Counted from the first letter of the stretch, positions 26,661 through 38,768 are shown. The stretch is 57,071 bases of DNA from Deltaproteobacteria bacterium (GCA_009379725.1 WHTF01000013.1:1-57071), one strand, 5' to 3'. Program-made: numbers and translations. Notes: a model not told the origin generated them from the letters alone.

Positions 26661-26775
26661 ATGATGAAGCCTCCTCTGGCTCGCTAATCCGGCGCAATTG
26701 CTGTAGAAAATTTCTTAACAAACCAGGGCTAATAAATCAACAGAGATTTGAGATGCCGCGGCGGATAGCGGACGT

Positions 26776-26809
26776 TCCTCGTCGTCCAGCTGTCATGCCG
26801 ACGAGGAGG
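26776..26809 (+). promoter_or_regulatory. Hairpin that would mask the pncB ribosome site
   Basis: TCCTCGTCG (26776-26784) and CGACGAGGA (26799-26807) form a perfect 9-base stem with a 14-base loop. The right arm overlaps the GAGGAGG Shine-Dalgarno (26803-26809), so folding would hide it and opening would permit translation. It may be a thermometer-like or ligand-responsive element, or chance. Confidence 0.45.
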
Positions 26810-26813
26810 CTTT

Positions 26814-28163
26814 GTGGAAACCAGGGAACCTATTGAGCTTTTAACCGATCTCTACCAGTTGACGATGGCCCAAGCGTATTTTTATAGCCGCAAGCTGGAG
26901 ACGGCTACCTTCAGCCTTTTTGTCAGGTCGTATCCAGCAAACCGGGGGTATTTCGTTTGTGCCGGTTTACATGATGTTCTCGATTATCTTGAGAGCTTTG
27001 CTATGGATGCAGCGGCGATCGATTATCTCCGCTCTCAGGGCCTTTTCACACATGACTTTTTAGAATTTCTGCAAAACTTGCGATTCACCGGCGACGTCTG
27101 GGCGCTGCCTGAAGGACAGATATTCTTTAGAGACGAGCCTATTGTTGAAGTCACCTCCCCTATTGTCGAAGCACAGCTCGTGGAGACCTTTATCATCAAC
27201 CAGATCAATTTTCAGTCGCTCATTGCGACCAAGGCCTGCCGATGCGTTCACGCGGCTGCGGGCCGATCCGTGGTCGATTTTTCTCTACGCCGTACTCACG
27301 GCATCGACGCCGGCATGAAAGTCGCCCGCTCCAGTTACCTCGCTGGATTTTCGGCCACGAGCAATGTCTTGGCGGGCAAACATTATGGAATACCTATCAG
27401 CGGCACAATGGCTCACTCCTTTATTACGAGCTTCGAACGTGAGATTGATGCATTTCGCAGCTACGCCGCAAGTTTTCCGGACAATGCTATTTTTTTGATC
27501 GACACCTATGACACCCTCGCAGGCGCGCGCAAAGCCGCCGAAGTCGGCAAAGAGATGGCGGCACAGGGTCGGCGCCTTCAAGGCGTGCGCATTGATAGCG
27601 GGGATCTGCCGCAGTTAGCGATTGAAGTGCGAAATATTCTCGACGACTCTGGACTCTCCAACGTCAAAATCGTTGGTAGCGGCGGCTTAGATGAATACGA
27701 TCTCGCCGAGTTTGATGACGCGCAAATTCCCTATGATAGCTATGGAGTGGGGACTAAGATGGGAACTTCAAGCGATGCATCGTGGACCGACATGGCCTAT
27801 AAGCTTGTCGAATATGCTGGCAAGCCGGTGCTAAAACGCAGCCCTGGCAAAGTTTCTTGGCCAGGAGCGAAGCAGGTATTTCGCCAAAGGAACAGACGAG
27901 GACAACTCGATAAGGACACGGTTGGGCTACGCGGCCAAAATATCACCGGCACCGAAGCGCTGCTCACAAATGTCATGAAGAGCGGCAAAATCGTCGCGCC
28001 GTTACCGACTTTAAGGCAAAGCCGATCGCGCTTATCCGGCGAGTTGAGCCAGCTTCCGGATGCCACAAAGAAGATCCGAAATCCTGCTTGCTACACAGTC
28101 GAGTTCACTCCAGAACTGATCGCGCTACGCCAGGCAATCGAGCAAAAATTGACGCAAGCTTAA
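26814..28163 (+). CDS. pncB: Nicotinate phosphoribosyltransferase
   Basis: 449 residues. The N-terminal LLTDLYQLTMAQAYF is the family signature; FSLRRTHGIDAGMK, GTMAHSFI, FLIDTYDTLAG, RIDSGDLPQL and SYGVGTKMGTS line the active site. It converts nicotinate, PRPP and ATP to nicotinate mononucleotide for NAD salvage. The start is GTG at 26814, supported by GAGGAGG 4 bases upstream, itself within a hairpin. It is transcribed divergently from the PaaA-like gene and appears monocistronic. Confidence 0.95.
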   Translation: METREPIELLTDLYQLTMAQAYFYSRKLETATFSLFVRSYPANRGYFVCAGLHDVLDYLESFAMDAAAIDYLRSQGLFTHDFLEFLQNLRFTGDVWALPEGQIFFRDEPIVEVTSPIVEAQLVETFIINQINFQSLIATKACRCVHAAAGRSVVDFSLRRTHGIDAGMKVARSSYLAGFSATSNVLAGKHYGIPISGTMAHSFITSFEREIDAFRSYAASFPDNAIFLIDTYDTLAGARKAAEVGKEMAAQGRRLQGVRIDSGDLPQLAIEVRNILDDSGLSNVKIVGSGGLDEYDLAEFDDAQIPYDSYGVGTKMGTSSDASWTDMAYKLVEYAGKPVLKRSPGKVSWPGAKQVFRQRNRRGQLDKDTVGLRGQNITGTEALLTNVMKSGKIVAPLPTLRQSRSRLSGELSQLPDATKKIRNPACYTVEFTPELIALRQAIEQKLTQA

Positions 28164-28338
28164 GCGACTGATGGTAAATCGTGAGCGGATGTGAAAACAG
28201 TAAATCCGAATAATGAAACCTAACCGGTCATTATCAGCTAGCTGGCGGTAATCCTCGACGCAGGCTCGGAAACTTCACATTCACGATTGCATTTCGGATA
28301 GGTCGGAGTGAGAAACTCAGAGGATACTCTCGATGGAG

Positions 28339-29331
28339 TTAGAATTTCACCACTGCGGCGCCCCAGGCAAAGCCGGCGCCAAAAGCATTGAGCAAAACTA
28401 CATCGCCTTTTTGAATACGACCCTGGCGCTTAGCTTCGTCCAACGCAACCGGTATGGAAGCGGCCGAAGTGTTGCCGTACCTGTCGAGATTGACCATGAC
28501 TCTGTTCATCGGCACGCCGAGCCTGTCGGCTAGAGCAACGATGATCCGCCGATTGGCCTGATGCGGAATTACGAGCGACACTTGTTCGATGCCAACGCCC
28601 GCTTCCTCTAATGCCTGCCGACTGATGTCTTCCATGGAGCGCACGGCAATCTTGAAAACTTCCTTACCATTCATTGTGATGGTATGTTGGTTTTTTTCCA
28701 CGGTTTCACAGTTGGCCGGCTTCAAAGACCCTCCCGCCGGAACGTAGAGGGTTTTCGCATAAGAACCATCGGTGCGCAGCTTAGTGCTCAGAATTCCGTT
28801 GCCGTTTTCCGAGGCTCCCAACACGACGGCGCCCGCGCCATCGCCGAACAGTATACAGGTTGTGCGATCTTGCCAGTTAAGGAGGCGGCTCAGGGCGTCC
28901 GAACCGACAACCAGAGCATTGCGAATCTTACCCAGCCGGATATAGGAATCCGCCACTGACAGAGCATTGAGAAAGCCGGAACAGGCCGCGCCGACATCGA
29001 ACGAAAAAGCTCCTCTTGCGCCCAGCATATCTTCGAGCACACAGGCGGAACTTGGAAACGGATAATCGGCGGTAACCGTTCCCATGATAATCGCGTCGAG
29101 GTCCTTGGCCTCCATGGCCGCGTCCTCAAGAGCTCTCCTGGCCGCGTGAAACGCCATATCCGCATTGCCTTTGCCCGCTTCCAGCACCCGGCGTTCTTTG
29201 ATGCCTGTGCGGATGGTGATCCATTCGTCACTGGTTTCAACCATTTTTTCGAGGTCGTGGTTGGTGACAATTTTCGCTGGCAGTTCAGATCCGGTCCCCA
29301 GAATTACGCTGCGCCGCTCTCCGCCACTCAT
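28339..29331 (-). CDS. fabH: 3-oxoacyl-ACP synthase III (KASIII)
   Basis: 330 residues. The Cys-His-Asn triad is visible: Cys in [11 protein letters not shown], His in IPHQANRRI and Asn in [25 protein letters not shown] is the N-terminal hallmark. It condenses acetyl-CoA (or a branched primer) with malonyl-ACP to start fatty acid synthesis. The ATG at 29331 overlaps the fabF stop (ATGA) and has AGGAGG 5 bases before it, so the longer reading from 29355 is not used. Unlike most fab clusters, no fabD, fabG or acpP is adjacent. Confidence 0.94.
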   Translation of the reverse strand: MSGGERRSVILGTGSELPAKIVTNHDLEKMVETSDEWITIRTGIKERRVLEAGKGNADMAFHAARRALEDAAMEAKDLDAIIMGTVTADYPFPSSACVLEDMLGARGAFSFDVGAACSGFLNALSVADSYIRLGKIRNALVVGSDALSRLLNWQDRTTCILFGDGAGAVVLGASENGNGILSTKLRTDGSYAKTLYVPAGGSLKPANCETVEKNQHTITMNGKEVFKIAVRSMEDISRQALEEAGVGIEQVSLVIPHQANRRIIVALADRLGVPMNRVMVNLDRYGNTSAASIPVALDEAKRQGRIQKGDVVLLNAFGAGFAWGAAVVKF

Positions 29332-30581
29332 TCCGCCCTCCTGAAAATCACACACGCATTCGTCCCGCCGAAACCAAAGGAATTTGAAAGAACGATCTTA
29401 ACGTCCGCCTTGCGGGCTTGATTGGGCACATAATCGAGATCGCACTGGGGATCGGGATTCTCGTAGTTGATCGTCGGCGGAATGAGACCATGGCGCAGAG
29501 TCAGCGCCGAAAACACCCCTTCAACGGCGCCGGCCGCGCCGAGCAAATGACCGGTCATCGATTTCGTGGAGCTTACCGCCAATTTTACTGCCTGTTCACC
29601 GAACACCCTCTTGATCGCCGTCGTTTCGTTGGCATCGTTATACTCGGTAGACGTGCCATGCGCGTTGATATAGTCGACATCGGTCGGTGCGATCCCCGCA
29701 TCCTTCAACGCCAGTTTCATGCAACGCGCGGCCCCTTCCCCTTCCGGCGATGGCGCTGTCATATGATAGGCATCGCCATTGGCCGCATAGCCGACTACTT
29801 CGGCGTACACTTTCGCCCCCCGTTTCAATGCTCTTTCTCTTTCTTCTAAAATCAGAACACCGGAACCTTCGGCAATAACGAATCCATCACGTTCTTTGTC
29901 GAAAGGACGGCTGGCGCGTTCGGGTTCGTCATTGCGGGTGGATAGCGCCTTCATAGCGGCGAAGCCACCGACACCGAGCGGTGTAATCGCAGACTCTGCC
30001 CCCCCGGTAATCGCCGCGTCCTGCAATCCTCGTCGAATCAAGTGATAAGCTTCCCCGATGGCATGTGTGCCCGAGGCGCAAGCAGAAGTAGGCGTTAAAT
30101 TGATCCCCTTGGCGCCATGGCGGATTGCGATTTGCCCCGGTGCCAGGTTCGAGATCACCTTGGGAATAAAAAAGGGAGAGATTTTCCGTGGTCCACCAGC
30201 CAGCAAGGCATCCTTAGTCGTCTCGATAGTGTCGATGCCGCAAAGACCTACACCGATTATAACTCCGACCTGCTCGGCCAATTCTTCATCAATCGTTAAA
30301 CCACTGTCCGTCATTGCCATGGCAGCCGCGCCGACGGCATATTGAATAAAGAGATCCATTTTTTTGATCTCTTTCGGTTCGATGAAATCCTCGGCGCAAA
30401 AATCCGGTACTTCACCGGCAATTCGCGAAGCATAAGCATCAACGTTGGGAAATCGGGTAATTCTTCTAATCCCCGACCGGCCAGCGGTTAAAGCATCCCA
30501 GTTCTTGTCGACACCGGTTCCTAAAGGCGTAACCAGCCCCATCCCTGTCACCACGACTCTGCGTTGTTCAGCTGTACTCAC
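29328..30581 (-). CDS. fabF: 3-oxoacyl-ACP synthase II
   Basis: 417 residues with the KAS II catalytic set: Cys in [14 protein letters not shown], His in [11 protein letters not shown] and His in [14 protein letters not shown], plus the C-terminal [16 protein letters not shown]. It elongates acyl-ACP chains. Start is GTG at 30581 with only a modest GGA upstream. Translation is coupled to fabH through the ATGA overlap. The deacetylase-family gene lies 72 bases upstream in the same direction. Confidence 0.95.
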   Translation of the reverse strand: MSTAEQRRVVVTGMGLVTPLGTGVDKNWDALTAGRSGIRRITRFPNVDAYASRIAGEVPDFCAEDFIEPKEIKKMDLFIQYAVGAAAMAMTDSGLTIDEELAEQVGVIIGVGLCGIDTIETTKDALLAGGPRKISPFFIPKVISNLAPGQIAIRHGAKGINLTPTSACASGTHAIGEAYHLIRRGLQDAAITGGAESAITPLGVGGFAAMKALSTRNDEPERASRPFDKERDGFVIAEGSGVLILEERERALKRGAKVYAEVVGYAANGDAYHMTAPSPEGEGAARCMKLALKDAGIAPTDVDYINAHGTSTEYNDANETTAIKRVFGEQAVKLAVSSTKSMTGHLLGAAGAVEGVFSALTLRHGLIPPTINYENPDPQCDLDYVPNQARKADVKIVLSNSFGFGGTNACVIFRRAE

Positions 30582-30653
30582 GTTCCATAACCATTCTGTA
30601 ATAGAATTAAGACTTTAAGATAGATGACTCCAACGGGGGGGTCAATAGCTGGG

Positions 30654-31679
30654 TCAACGAAATGGCTCGTGCGATTGTAAAACGGCGTGAATCAGAGGAT
30701 CGATCCTTTCGCCGCCAACAACGCCAGGAGTTTTTTCGCTTCCGGGTTGCTGCATAGCCGCGACAACGTCGGCAACGGATGCCTTCAATGCAGCGAGATC
30801 ATAACCGCCTTCGAGTAAAAAAGCGATTTTCCCCGCGCAAAAGGTTTCCGCCAGCTGCAATAACATTTGGGCCATCATCGAGAAGCCCGCCTCCGTTACG
30901 TTCATCCCCGCCAATGGATCGCGCCGGTGCGAGTCAAACCCCGCGGAAACTAGAATCCATTCCGGCGCGAAACGCGTCACCGCGGGAATCACGATGTCCT
31001 GGAATACGCGCAAATATTCGGCGTCCCCGCAGCCGGCGGGAAGCGGAACATTTATCGTGTAGCCCGCGCCCTCTTTAGCGCCGACCTCCTTGATACCGCC
31101 GCTGCCGGGATAAAATGGGTACTGGTGTGTAGAGATAAACAACACCGACGGATCTTCATAGAACGCGTCTTGGGTGCCATTGCCGTGATGTACATCCCAG
31201 TCCATGATGACGATTCGCTTCGCGCCGTGAGTCTTCTTGAGATACTGAGCGCCGATAGCGATGGTATTGAAAAGACAAAAGCCCATGGCCCGGCTTCTAA
31301 GGGCATGATGCCCCGGCGGACGCACCATGGCAAAACCATTAGCCGCTTCTTGCGCAGCAATGGTGTCCAACAGTCTGAGAAAACCTCCGGTGGCAAGGGA
31401 TCCCACAGCGAACGAATCCTGGCTGGTCATCGTGTCTCCGTCCAAAGCATACCGGCTAACGGCCGCGGTTGCCTCAACCGTTTGCACGTAGTCGGCGTCG
31501 TGACAGAGTTGAATTTCAGTTTTGGAGGCAGCCCTTGGCGGCAACAACTGAAAACGCGTGGGATCCAGGGCTACAGCCAGATCCAACAAAACCCGGATCC
31601 GTTCGGGTCGCTCCGGATGACCTTCACCAGGAAAATGTTTGAGAAACTCCCGGTCAATTACGATCGCTGAACGTGCCAT
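30654..31679 (-). CDS. Histone-deacetylase/AcuC-family amidohydrolase
   Basis: 341 residues. Active-site features of the arginase/deacetylase fold are intact: PPGHHA, the Zn-binding DWDVHHGNGTQ, AGFDSHRRDPLAGM and the catalytic Tyr in LEGGYDL. The N-terminal HPERPERI is typical. Bacterial members remove acetyl groups from proteins, polyamines or acetoin-utilisation targets; substrate cannot be fixed from sequence. A pyruvoyl-dependent arginine decarboxylase is encoded ~1.3 kb away, making acetylpolyamines one candidate. It is the first gene before fabF in the same direction. Confidence 0.92.
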   Translation of the reverse strand: MARSAIVIDREFLKHFPGEGHPERPERIRVLLDLAVALDPTRFQLLPPRAASKTEIQLCHDADYVQTVEATAAVSRYALDGDTMTSQDSFAVGSLATGGFLRLLDTIAAQEAANGFAMVRPPGHHALRSRAMGFCLFNTIAIGAQYLKKTHGAKRIVIMDWDVHHGNGTQDAFYEDPSVLFISTHQYPFYPGSGGIKEVGAKEGAGYTINVPLPAGCGDAEYLRVFQDIVIPAVTRFAPEWILVSAGFDSHRRDPLAGMNVTEAGFSMMAQMLLQLAETFCAGKIAFLLEGGYDLAALKASVADVVAAMQQPGSEKTPGVVGGERIDPLIHAVLQSHEPFR

Positions 31680-31907
31680 GACTTATTCATTAGCACTGGC
31701 CAGACCCTGTCACAACTTCGTCCGAGGCTGAACCCCGACGTAGCCTGTCCAATATGGGCGTTAACGAATGGGTGACGACCTACGCCCAGATGGAGATTTT
31801 CCAAGGCAATTTGACAAGAGTTGTATTCACTAGACGCGTCTCGGAGTTCTTTTACGTTGCTTGCGAACTCACAAAAAATCGCATAGCCTAATCTGTGGAG
31901 GCTATCG

Positions 31908-32180
31908 ATGTTTGGTATTGGCATGCCGGAGCTGTTGCTTATATTAGCGCTGGCGCTGATCGTTCTTGGGCCGAAGAAACTACCCGAGCTTGCCCGCTCA
32001 CTGGGCAAAGGCATGGCTGAGTTTCGCAAGGCGACTGATGAGCTCAAAGACGAGTTCCGTCAATTGGACGATGACGCCCTGGAATCCCCTCAGACAGCCA
32101 CCGAGAAGGACGATCCGGTGCTAGCCAAGCCAGCCGAGCCTTCGACCACCCCCAGCACGCCTGCTACCGATCCAAAGTGA
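31908..32180 (+). CDS. tatA: Sec-independent translocase TatA/TatB family protein
   Basis: 90 residues: a short N-terminal helix ([21 protein letters not shown]) then the amphipathic helix [20 protein letters not shown] and an acidic tail. The LGPKKLPE element with Gly-Pro at the hinge is closer to TatB than to classical TatA, but single TatA/B-type proteins often serve both roles. With the overlapping tatC gene it forms the twin-arginine translocase. GGAGG lies 6 bases before the ATG. The DUF362 protein at 3540-4535 is one candidate substrate in this window. Confidence 0.93.
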   Translation: MFGIGMPELLLILALALIVLGPKKLPELARSLGKGMAEFRKATDELKDEFRQLDDDALESPQTATEKDDPVLAKPAEPSTTPSTPATDPK

Positions 32181-32932
32181 GCGACGATCCAGCTAAAAGG
32201 CAGCCGGACAATGTCCAGATGCCTTTTACTTCCCACCTGGAAGAACTGCGTTCCAGGCTGATACGTTGTACCCTCGCCATTGGAGTTGCTTTCCTGATTT
32301 GTTTCCAGTTTGCCGATGAAATTTTTTTCGCTCTTGCGGAGCCGCTTCGGCGGCTGCAAATAGCGGATCTGACGTTAATCGGCACGGCCGTAACCGAGGC
32401 TTTTTTCACAAAAATGAAAATTTCTTTTTTCGCGGCGATTATTTGCGCCCTTCCGGTGCTTTTGTGGCAGGGGTGGCAATTCGTCGGACCAGGGCTCTAC
32501 GAGCACGAGAAACGCTACACCCGCAGCTTCGTGTTCTTTGGCTCCTTTTTGTTTCTCGCAGGCGTGGCGTTCTGTTATGGAATCGTTTTGCAGAAAGGCC
32601 TAGCCTTTCTGCTCCAAAGATATCAAGCCCTGCAGGTGCAGCCTGCGATCCAAGTCGGCAACTACCTATCGCTCGTGATGCGACTCGTAGTCGCGTTTGG
32701 AGTGATGTTTCAGTTACCGGTGGTAACTTTTTTTCTCGCTCGTGTCGGTTTGGTCGATCACCGATTGCTAATTCATTATTTCGGCTATGCGGTCATCGGC
32801 ATGGCGATCATCTCGGCGATATTAACCCCGCCGGATCTGATCTCTCAGATACTGTTAATGATACCCTTAAGTCTGCTTTATGGAGTGAGTATAGGTGTCG
32901 CGTACGTCGCCGGAAAAAAAAATGGGCTGTGA
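32177..32932 (+). CDS. tatC: Sec-independent translocase subunit TatC
   Basis: 251 residues, six membrane helices. Signature elements: [13 protein letters not shown] at the N-terminus (the signal-peptide contact region), the loop [14 protein letters not shown] and the conserved Glu/Asp positions in [12 protein letters not shown]. It recognises twin-arginine signal peptides. The GTG start at 32177 overlaps the tatA stop (GTGA), showing translational coupling. Confidence 0.95.
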   Translation: MSDDPAKRQPDNVQMPFTSHLEELRSRLIRCTLAIGVAFLICFQFADEIFFALAEPLRRLQIADLTLIGTAVTEAFFTKMKISFFAAIICALPVLLWQGWQFVGPGLYEHEKRYTRSFVFFGSFLFLAGVAFCYGIVLQKGLAFLLQRYQALQVQPAIQVGNYLSLVMRLVVAFGVMFQLPVVTFFLARVGLVDHRLLIHYFGYAVIGMAIISAILTPPDLISQILLMIPLSLLYGVSIGVAYVAGKKNGL

Positions 32933-33015
32933 CGGAAAGCGGCCTGATTCGAGTTATTCCAAGGGCTACCGTAAGACCTCAGCCCCCTGAACAACAACGT
33001 TGACCCGTTCGGAAC

Positions 33016-33567
33016 TTAATTATCGTCGTTGATGAAAGCGCAGGCGGCAAACACGGTGGTCCACAAACCATCTTTGTTACCGATAGCCGATTGCGTGATA
33101 TTGGAAGTGCGCACGATTTTGCCGGACATTTTGAAAAGGTTTTCTCTCTCGTCCCAGGCCGTATCCGGGTCGAACTCAATGCCAAGGGTTGTCGCAAGCA
33201 TGCTTGCAGCCAGGTCTTCAGCGTATTCGCCCGCCTTTTCTTCCGTTTCGCCGAATGAATGATGCTCCGAAAGGTAACCATGCTGTTCCTGATCCGCTGG
33301 AATAGCCACACCTACCGACGCAGCCACCAGACGGTTAGGTTCATTGGTGCTTTCCCGATCATAGACGCAAAACACAATCTCGCCCGGACGTAGCAATTTA
33401 ACACCCTCTTCTTTGGATATGCGTTTGCAAAACGGCGGATAGATGCTCGATACGAGAACAAGGTTGCAATATGCCAGTCCCGCCGACCGCAACGCCAATT
33501 CGAAAGACGCCAACTTCTCCTTGTGGACGCCGACCCCTTTTGTAAAAAAACATTTTTTCGGAATCAT
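33016..33567 (-). CDS. pdaD: Pyruvoyl-dependent arginine decarboxylase
   Basis: 183 residues from the chosen start. The chain [20 protein letters not shown] and [20 protein letters not shown] match the PvlArgDC family; self-cleavage would occur between Ser40 and Ser41, generating the pyruvoyl cofactor on the larger chain. It converts arginine to agmatine, the first step of polyamine synthesis. A TTG at 33609 would add 14 residues that the family lacks, so the ATG at 33567 is preferred although its ribosome site is weak. No other polyamine gene is adjacent except the deacetylase-family gene at 30654. Confidence 0.92.
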   Translation of the reverse strand: MIPKKCFFTKGVGVHKEKLASFELALRSAGLAYCNLVLVSSIYPPFCKRISKEEGVKLLRPGEIVFCVYDRESTNEPNRLVAASVGVAIPADQEQHGYLSEHHSFGETEEKAGEYAEDLAASMLATTLGIEFDPDTAWDERENLFKMSGKIVRTSNITQSAIGNKDGLWTTVFAACAFINDDN

Positions 33568-33644
33568 CGTGCGGACGTCTATAACATGAAAGAAATTCGC
33601 TGACAACAAACCCGACAGTAAATTGTTGCGTTTCAGCTATTTTG

Positions 33645-34154
33645 CTACTCAACTACGACCAGAACTGCTCCTGCCTCGACCGTTTCGCCGGGCCCTACTT
33701 TGATCTCTTTCACCTCTCCGTTAATAGGACTGCGAACCTCGTTTTCCATTTTCATCGCTTCGACGATCACCAGCCCCTGGCCTTTCTCGACGGCATCCCC
33801 TTCGGCGACAAGCACGGCAATGACTTTACCCGGCATCGGCACGGAGACTTTTTGCCGTCCCTGAAACTGAAGTCCAGCTTGCGTCGCGCCCACACGTATG
33901 CGCCGCTCATCAACCAGATTGACATGGTAGTTTCGCCCGTCAACCAGGATACGATATTCATCCGCGGAATTGTCGACCTCGATCTCGAACGACCGGTTGT
34001 CGACGATCAACGAGTAATTGGTCCGTCCGATCTTTTTGCCATCGACCAAGAACTCGTTACCGTCGACGGAGACTTTATAAACGGACTTTTCGACTTCGTC
34101 GATTTCAACCCTGTAGGTCTGTTCTCCAAATTTAGCGATGAAGGCCATGGCCAT
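33645..34154 (-). CDS. Biotin carboxyl carrier subunit of acyl-CoA carboxylase
   Basis: 169 residues. The C-terminal ~75 residues are a biotinyl domain with the acceptor Lys135 in EAMKMEN. The N-terminal ~95 residues resemble the linking domain of propionyl-/methylcrotonyl-CoA carboxylases or oxaloacetate decarboxylase-type carriers rather than AccB of E. coli. It lies 6 bases after the biotin carboxylase gene, completing a three-gene carboxylase operon. BioB encoded at 44386 would supply the cofactor. Confidence 0.92.
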   Translation of the reverse strand: MAMAFIAKFGEQTYRVEIDEVEKSVYKVSVDGNEFLVDGKKIGRTNYSLIVDNRSFEIEVDNSADEYRILVDGRNYHVNLVDERRIRVGATQAGLQFQGRQKVSVPMPGKVIAVLVAEGDAVEKGQGLVIVEAMKMENEVRSPINGEVKEIKVGPGETVEAGAVLVVVE

Positions 34155-34160
34155 TTGCTG

Positions 34161-35702
<1,542 letters not shown>

Positions 35703-35773
35703 GGGCTTTAGATGAACTTAGAGACAGTGAACGCGATTGAGTTTGCGTAGCCTCTCGATCTCGACTCTCTGTT

Positions 35774-37324
35774 TTATAGCGGGATATTGCCATGCTTCTT
35801 TGGCGGGTTGTGATCTTGTTTATTTTTCAACATTTCCAGGGAGCGAATGAGCGTAGGACGGGTGTCTTCGGGATAGATCACTGCATCGATGTAGCCGAAT
35901 TCTGCCGCCTTGAACGGATTGGCGAAGGTATCGCGATAATCTTGAGCCATCTGGTCCCGAGCCTTGTCCGGATCCTCAGCCTTTTGCAGCGTCTCGCGAA
36001 AGACAATGCTGATTGCGCCTTCAGGGCCCATTACAGCGATTTCGCCGGTGGGATACGCCAGATTGATATCGCCACGCAAGTGTTTGCTCGACATAACGAT
36101 GTAGCCGCCGCCATAGGCCTTGCGCGTGACAATGGTAATCTTCGGAACCGTGGCCTCGGCATACGCGTAAAGCAGTTTCGCGCCATGCCGTATGATGCCA
36201 TCATATTCTTGCGAGATGCCCGGTAAGAAACCCGGCACATCAACAAAGGTGACCACCGGAATATTGAAACAATCGCAGAATCGGATAAAGCGTGCACCTT
36301 TTACGGAAGCATTGATGTCCAAGCATCCGGCTAGCACCGCCGGCTGATTGGCGACGATGCCAACGGGGCGGCCACCCAGACGAGCAAAACCGACCAGAAG
36401 ATTGGGCGCGAAGTCGCGCTGCACTTCGTAAAAATATTCTTCGTCGATGACGGCGCCGATCAGTTCTTTCATATCATAAGGACGATTGGGATTATCCGGA
36501 ACCAGGTCCCGCAGTTTCTTATCGCGCCGTAATGGGTCGTCCGCGGTCGAATGAAACGGAGGATCCTCCTGGTTGTTACTCGGCAAAAACGCGATCAGTT
36601 CGCGGATCATCAGCAAGCACTCTTTTTCTCCATTGGCGGTGAAATGCGCTACACCGCTTTTCGCGCTGTGAGTTTCAGCGCCGCCCAATTCGTCCTTGGT
36701 AACCTCTTCATGCGTGACGGTTTTGATCACATCGGGCCCGGTGATGAACATATAACTGTTGGTTTTCACCATGTAGATGAAATCGGTGACCGCCGGAGAA
36801 TAAACCGCACCTCCCGCGCAGGGACCCATGATCGCAGAGATCTGCGGAACCACGCCGGAGGCCTTGACGTTGCGAAGAAAAATCTCGCCATAACCCGCGA
36901 GGCTAAGCACTCCTTCTTGAATACGCGCGCCGCCCGAGTCATTGATGCCGATGATCGGCGCGCCGTTCTTCATCGCAAGATCCATCACCTTACAAATCTT
37001 TTCCGCCACGACGCCGCTGAGGCTACCGCCAAATACTGTAAAATCCTGAGAATAAACATAGACGAGTCGACCATCGACCGCCCCATAACCTGTAACCACG
37101 CCGTCGCCAAGAAACTTCTGCTCCTGCATGCCAAAATCCGTGCACCCGTGAGTGCGCAGACGATCCAATTCAACAAAGCTCCCGCTATCGAGGAGAATGT
37201 CGAGTCGCTCGCGCGCTAAGAGCTTGCCTTGTTCATGCTGGCGACGAGTCCGGTCCTCGCCTCCGCCGTTCTCGGCCTTTTGATTCAACTCACGAAGTTT
37301 TTCGAAATTATTGTTGATGGTCAT
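35774..37324 (-). CDS. Acyl-CoA (propionyl/methylmalonyl-type) carboxyltransferase subunit
   Basis: 516 residues covering both crotonase-like halves of the carboxyltransferase: [24 protein letters not shown] and the oxyanion [16 protein letters not shown] in the N-half, [28 protein letters not shown] and [10 protein letters not shown] in the C-half. This matches PccB/MmdA rather than the split AccD/AccA. Substrate is most likely propionyl-CoA, but methylmalonyl-CoA decarboxylase alpha is hard to exclude; no membrane decarboxylase subunit is present, favouring carboxylase. It is first in the operon, behind a near-consensus promoter, with AAGGA 9 bases before the ATG. Confidence 0.94.
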   Translation of the reverse strand: MTINNNFEKLRELNQKAENGGGEDRTRRQHEQGKLLARERLDILLDSGSFVELDRLRTHGCTDFGMQEQKFLGDGVVTGYGAVDGRLVYVYSQDFTVFGGSLSGVVAEKICKVMDLAMKNGAPIIGINDSGGARIQEGVLSLAGYGEIFLRNVKASGVVPQISAIMGPCAGGAVYSPAVTDFIYMVKTNSYMFITGPDVIKTVTHEEVTKDELGGAETHSAKSGVAHFTANGEKECLLMIRELIAFLPSNNQEDPPFHSTADDPLRRDKKLRDLVPDNPNRPYDMKELIGAVIDEEYFYEVQRDFAPNLLVGFARLGGRPVGIVANQPAVLAGCLDINASVKGARFIRFCDCFNIPVVTFVDVPGFLPGISQEYDGIIRHGAKLLYAYAEATVPKITIVTRKAYGGGYIVMSSKHLRGDINLAYPTGEIAVMGPEGAISIVFRETLQKAEDPDKARDQMAQDYRDTFANPFKAAEFGYIDAVIYPEDTRPTLIRSLEMLKNKQDHNPPKKHGNIPL

Positions 37325-37375
37325 GTAGAAAAATCCTTAACACAGAGCCTGCGTGCGGGGTTCACGAGTTCGGGC

Positions 37376-37403
37376 ATAATAGCAAAAGCGCCTAGTGTGT
37401 CAA
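37376..37403 (-). promoter_or_regulatory. Sigma-70 promoter of the acyl-CoA carboxylase operon
   Basis: On the minus strand: TTGACA (37403-37398, perfect -35), 16-base spacer, TATTAT (37381-37376, 5 of 6). Transcription would start near 37369, leaving a leader of about 45 bases before the carboxyltransferase ATG. Confidence 0.75.
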
Positions 37404-37506
37404 CAGAAATTGCCGCCATAAGCGCAACTCTTCCTTGAAGTTACATTATGAAATTGCTAGCGTAACATCGTACGAATGTAGTCATTTAGTTCAAACAACG
37501 CTCGGA

Positions 37507-38703
37507 ATGCTTCAAACAAAACCCAATCGCGCGAATCTACCAGCTCAAGCTTCTTCAGCACTGCGGGAAACGCTGAAGGCGGACGAGGCGCTTCTTTTGG
37601 TTTCCGCAAGCGAAGGCGATTCCAACATGCTCTATGCAGTTGGAATGTTCGTTCCCGATCCGTTTATCTTTTTTCAACACAAGAAAAAGAAATACGTTGT
37701 GATGAGCGATCTCGAAGTTGACCGTGCCAAACGCCAGGCCAAGGTCGATCAGGTACTTTCGCTTTCCGACTGTCAAAAAAAATTAAGAAACACAGGCAAC
37801 TCCAGTCCCACCCTAATTGACGTTCTCGATTGGCTGTTCCGTGAACGGGGAATCCGCTCGCTGATCGTGCCGGCAAATTTTTCCGCATTCTTGATGGATC
37901 AGTTGCGGGCGAAAGGCTTCAATGTTGAAATCAAGCGCGATCCTTTTTTCGCCGAACGCGAAACCAAACGCGCGGAAGAAGTGAGGCATATCACGGAGTC
38001 GCTACGAGTGGCAAAATTGGGACTTGAGGCGGGTATCAGAGCGCTCAAAAGGGCCAAGCCCGGCCGCGGCGGCACCTTATATTTGAACGGCTCCAAGCTT
38101 ACGTCCGAAAGGCTTAAAACGGCCGTGAATACGAGGATTATGGCCCAGGGCTGGCTGCCCAGCCACACGATCATTTCGTCGGGAAATCAGTGCGTCGATC
38201 CACACCATGAAGGAACCGGCCCCATCAAAGCGAATACATCGATTATTTTCGACATCTTTCCACGTTCGCAAAAGAACGGTTATTTCGGAGATCTCAGCCG
38301 GACGGTGGTGCGCGGCCGGGCATCGGACAGGCTAAAGAAGATCTACGCCACGGTGCAAGCCGGACAAAAGATCGGCTTTGACCTGATTCGCGACGGCGTC
38401 AACGGTAAAGAGGTCCACCAAAAAATACTCGATCTTTTTGCCCGTGAAGGTTTTCCGACCGGACAAATCAAAGGCCGCATGCAGGGATTCTTTCATGGCA
38501 CAGGGCATGGACTTGGTCTCGATATTCATGAGGCGCCTCGAATCGCGCCTGTCGACGCCACGCTCAAGACCGGGCATGTGGTCACTGTAGAGCCCGGACT
38601 TTATTATCTAGGCGTTGGCGGCGTGCGTCTGGAAGATGTCGTTTTGGTAACCGCTAACGCTAACAAAAACCTCACCGATTGTCCTCAGTTTTTGGAAATC
38701 TAA
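37507..38703 (+). CDS. M24 metallopeptidase (Xaa-Pro aminopeptidase-like)
   Basis: 398 residues from the chosen ATG. The N-terminal creatinase-like domain is followed by the pita-bread domain with all five metal ligands visible: Asp in IIFDIFPR, Asp in FGDLSRT, His in FHGTGHGLG, Glu in TVEPGLYY and Glu in VRLEDVVLV. It should cleave N-terminal residues next to proline or act on small peptides. The same frame extends to a TTG at 37435; neither start has a strong ribosome site, so the exact N-terminus is uncertain. It is transcribed divergently from the carboxylase operon and is followed by the HEAT gene. Confidence 0.88.
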   Translation: MLQTKPNRANLPAQASSALRETLKADEALLLVSASEGDSNMLYAVGMFVPDPFIFFQHKKKKYVVMSDLEVDRAKRQAKVDQVLSLSDCQKKLRNTGNSSPTLIDVLDWLFRERGIRSLIVPANFSAFLMDQLRAKGFNVEIKRDPFFAERETKRAEEVRHITESLRVAKLGLEAGIRALKRAKPGRGGTLYLNGSKLTSERLKTAVNTRIMAQGWLPSHTIISSGNQCVDPHHEGTGPIKANTSIIFDIFPRSQKNGYFGDLSRTVVRGRASDRLKKIYATVQAGQKIGFDLIRDGVNGKEVHQKILDLFAREGFPTGQIKGRMQGFFHGTGHGLGLDIHEAPRIAPVDATLKTGHVVTVEPGLYYLGVGGVRLEDVVLVTANANKNLTDCPQFLEI

Positions 38704-38768
38704 TCGGCGGCCACGCAAGCCGCCAAACTTTGCGCCGTGGCTGGTGCAAAACATCAGCGGATGGATGA

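Noticed and set aside
31819-31860. TTGACA upstream of tatA as a promoter
   Set aside because: No acceptable -10 hexamer at 15-19 bases.
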